Made by a program: the position numbers and the translations under genes. The notes beneath the pieces were generated by a model. The model had not been told where the DNA came from, did no database searches, and was given only the letters and a program-made list of their open reading frames with translations. A stretch of 64,000 nucleotides of DNA from a virus: positions 48,931 through 112,930 of IMG/VR virus record IMGVR_UViG_3300005582_000001. One strand, given 5' to 3'. The first letter of the stretch is position 1, and the number at the start of each line of letters is the position of its first letter. Shown in pieces: positions 63,689 through 64,000 of this stretch.

Positions 63689-64000
63689 ACGAGCCGACGA
63701 CAAGTCTCCGTGAACGATTCGAGCTGTCTTATGCCGAGTTCCTGAAAGCGCAGGAAGGCTACTCTGACTGCGAAAGCATCCTCGCGACGGTCAGGCACTT
63801 GGATGAGTTGCTAATGCGGGAAGGGGCGGGTTCCTTGGAATACCACGAGAAGGAGACGCTGCGCGGTGGCGTGTACCACTCCGGTCGCAGGAGATCGTCA
63901 TCGCGCGACGAGGCGTCGGCCTATATGGACGCCCTCATGGCGCAGTTTATCGCCACGGAGTTCGCGAAACGTGGCGGGCAGGCCGGTGAGATGAAAAAGG
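63685..64000 (+). CDS. Hypothetical protein, cut by the right edge
   Basis: ATG at 63685 overlapping the previous stop; open for about 105 codons to the window end. MNEPTTSLRERFELSYAEFL starts a helical, charged protein (DEASAYMDALMAQFIATEFA). Function unknown; portal and head genes would be expected further right. Confidence 0.65.
   Translation, partial: MNEPTTSLRERFELSYAEFLKAQEGYSDCESILATVRHLDELLMREGAGSLEYHEKETLRGGVYHSGRRRSSSRDEASAYMDALMAQFIATEFAKRGGQAGEMKK

Overview
The window looks like one continuous stretch of a temperate, tailed double-stranded DNA phage (or the matching prophage), with neither genome end visible. It is GC-rich and densely packed. Most starts overlap the preceding stop as ATGA, GTGA or TGATG. 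It carries a replicative helicase, RecT plus YqaJ-type exonuclease, tyrosine integrase with an att site, a sliding clamp, tail fibre and large terminase. The host is probably a planctomycete. The clues are an integrase with a PNQLRH motif, a secreted trypsin-like protease, an ECF sigma factor and small GC-rich lipoproteins. This host call is inference from protein style, not from a host gene.

Layout. 1-16.7 kb, mostly minus strand: the early/replication block. Reading right to left it holds an excisionase-like HTH, small Zn-binding proteins, YqaJ exonuclease, RecT, a coiled-coil protein, a CsrA homologue, ExoX-like exonuclease, DNA methyltransferase, a replication initiator with decamer repeats inside it, DnaB helicase and two proteins of polyvalent style, the last running off the left edge. 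16.7-19.1 kb: divergent control region, an octamer simple-sequence repeat, an attP core made of the 3' half of tRNA-Gly(CCC), and integrase. 19.4-24.1 kb, plus: secreted/lipoprotein genes, RimI-like acetyltransferase, papain-like peptidase, DUF1064 nuclease and a trypsin-like protease. 24.1-25.5 kb: a mostly non-coding control region with a probable small RNA and a CTGACAT motif cluster. 25.5-37 kb, plus: holin-like protein, tail fibre, glycosyltransferase, radical SAM-methyltransferase fusion, repeat-rich structural proteins and dNMP kinase. 37-42.8 kb: SPFH protein, metallophosphoesterase, SSB-like protein, then ECF sigma and partners on the minus strand, then RHH regulator and beta clamp on plus. 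42.8-52 kb: a 2655-aa polyvalent protein, membrane-anchored HNH nuclease and NlpC/P60-like protein. 52-56.3 kb, minus: ten or so small ORFs carried on recurring leader modules. 56.5-64 kb, plus: small accessory genes including MazG, then terminase and two further genes, the last cut by the right edge.

How it fits together. The minus-strand block supplies recombination-dependent replication: exonuclease, annealase, clamp, SSB-like protein, initiator and helicase. Short linear motifs of the Q-x-x-[LM]-F type and acidic aromatic C-termini hint that several proteins dock on the clamp or on SSB partners. The same heptamer, CTGACAT, occurs inside the initiator gene, just upstream of it, and in the 25.2 kb control region. 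Two transcripts ending at strong intrinsic terminators show the same design, an upstream segment complementary to the terminator loop: one is the initiator's leader and the other a stand-alone small RNA. These two observations are the best candidates for an undescribed replication-control system. Head and most tail assembly genes are not in the window and presumably lie beyond the terminase on the right.
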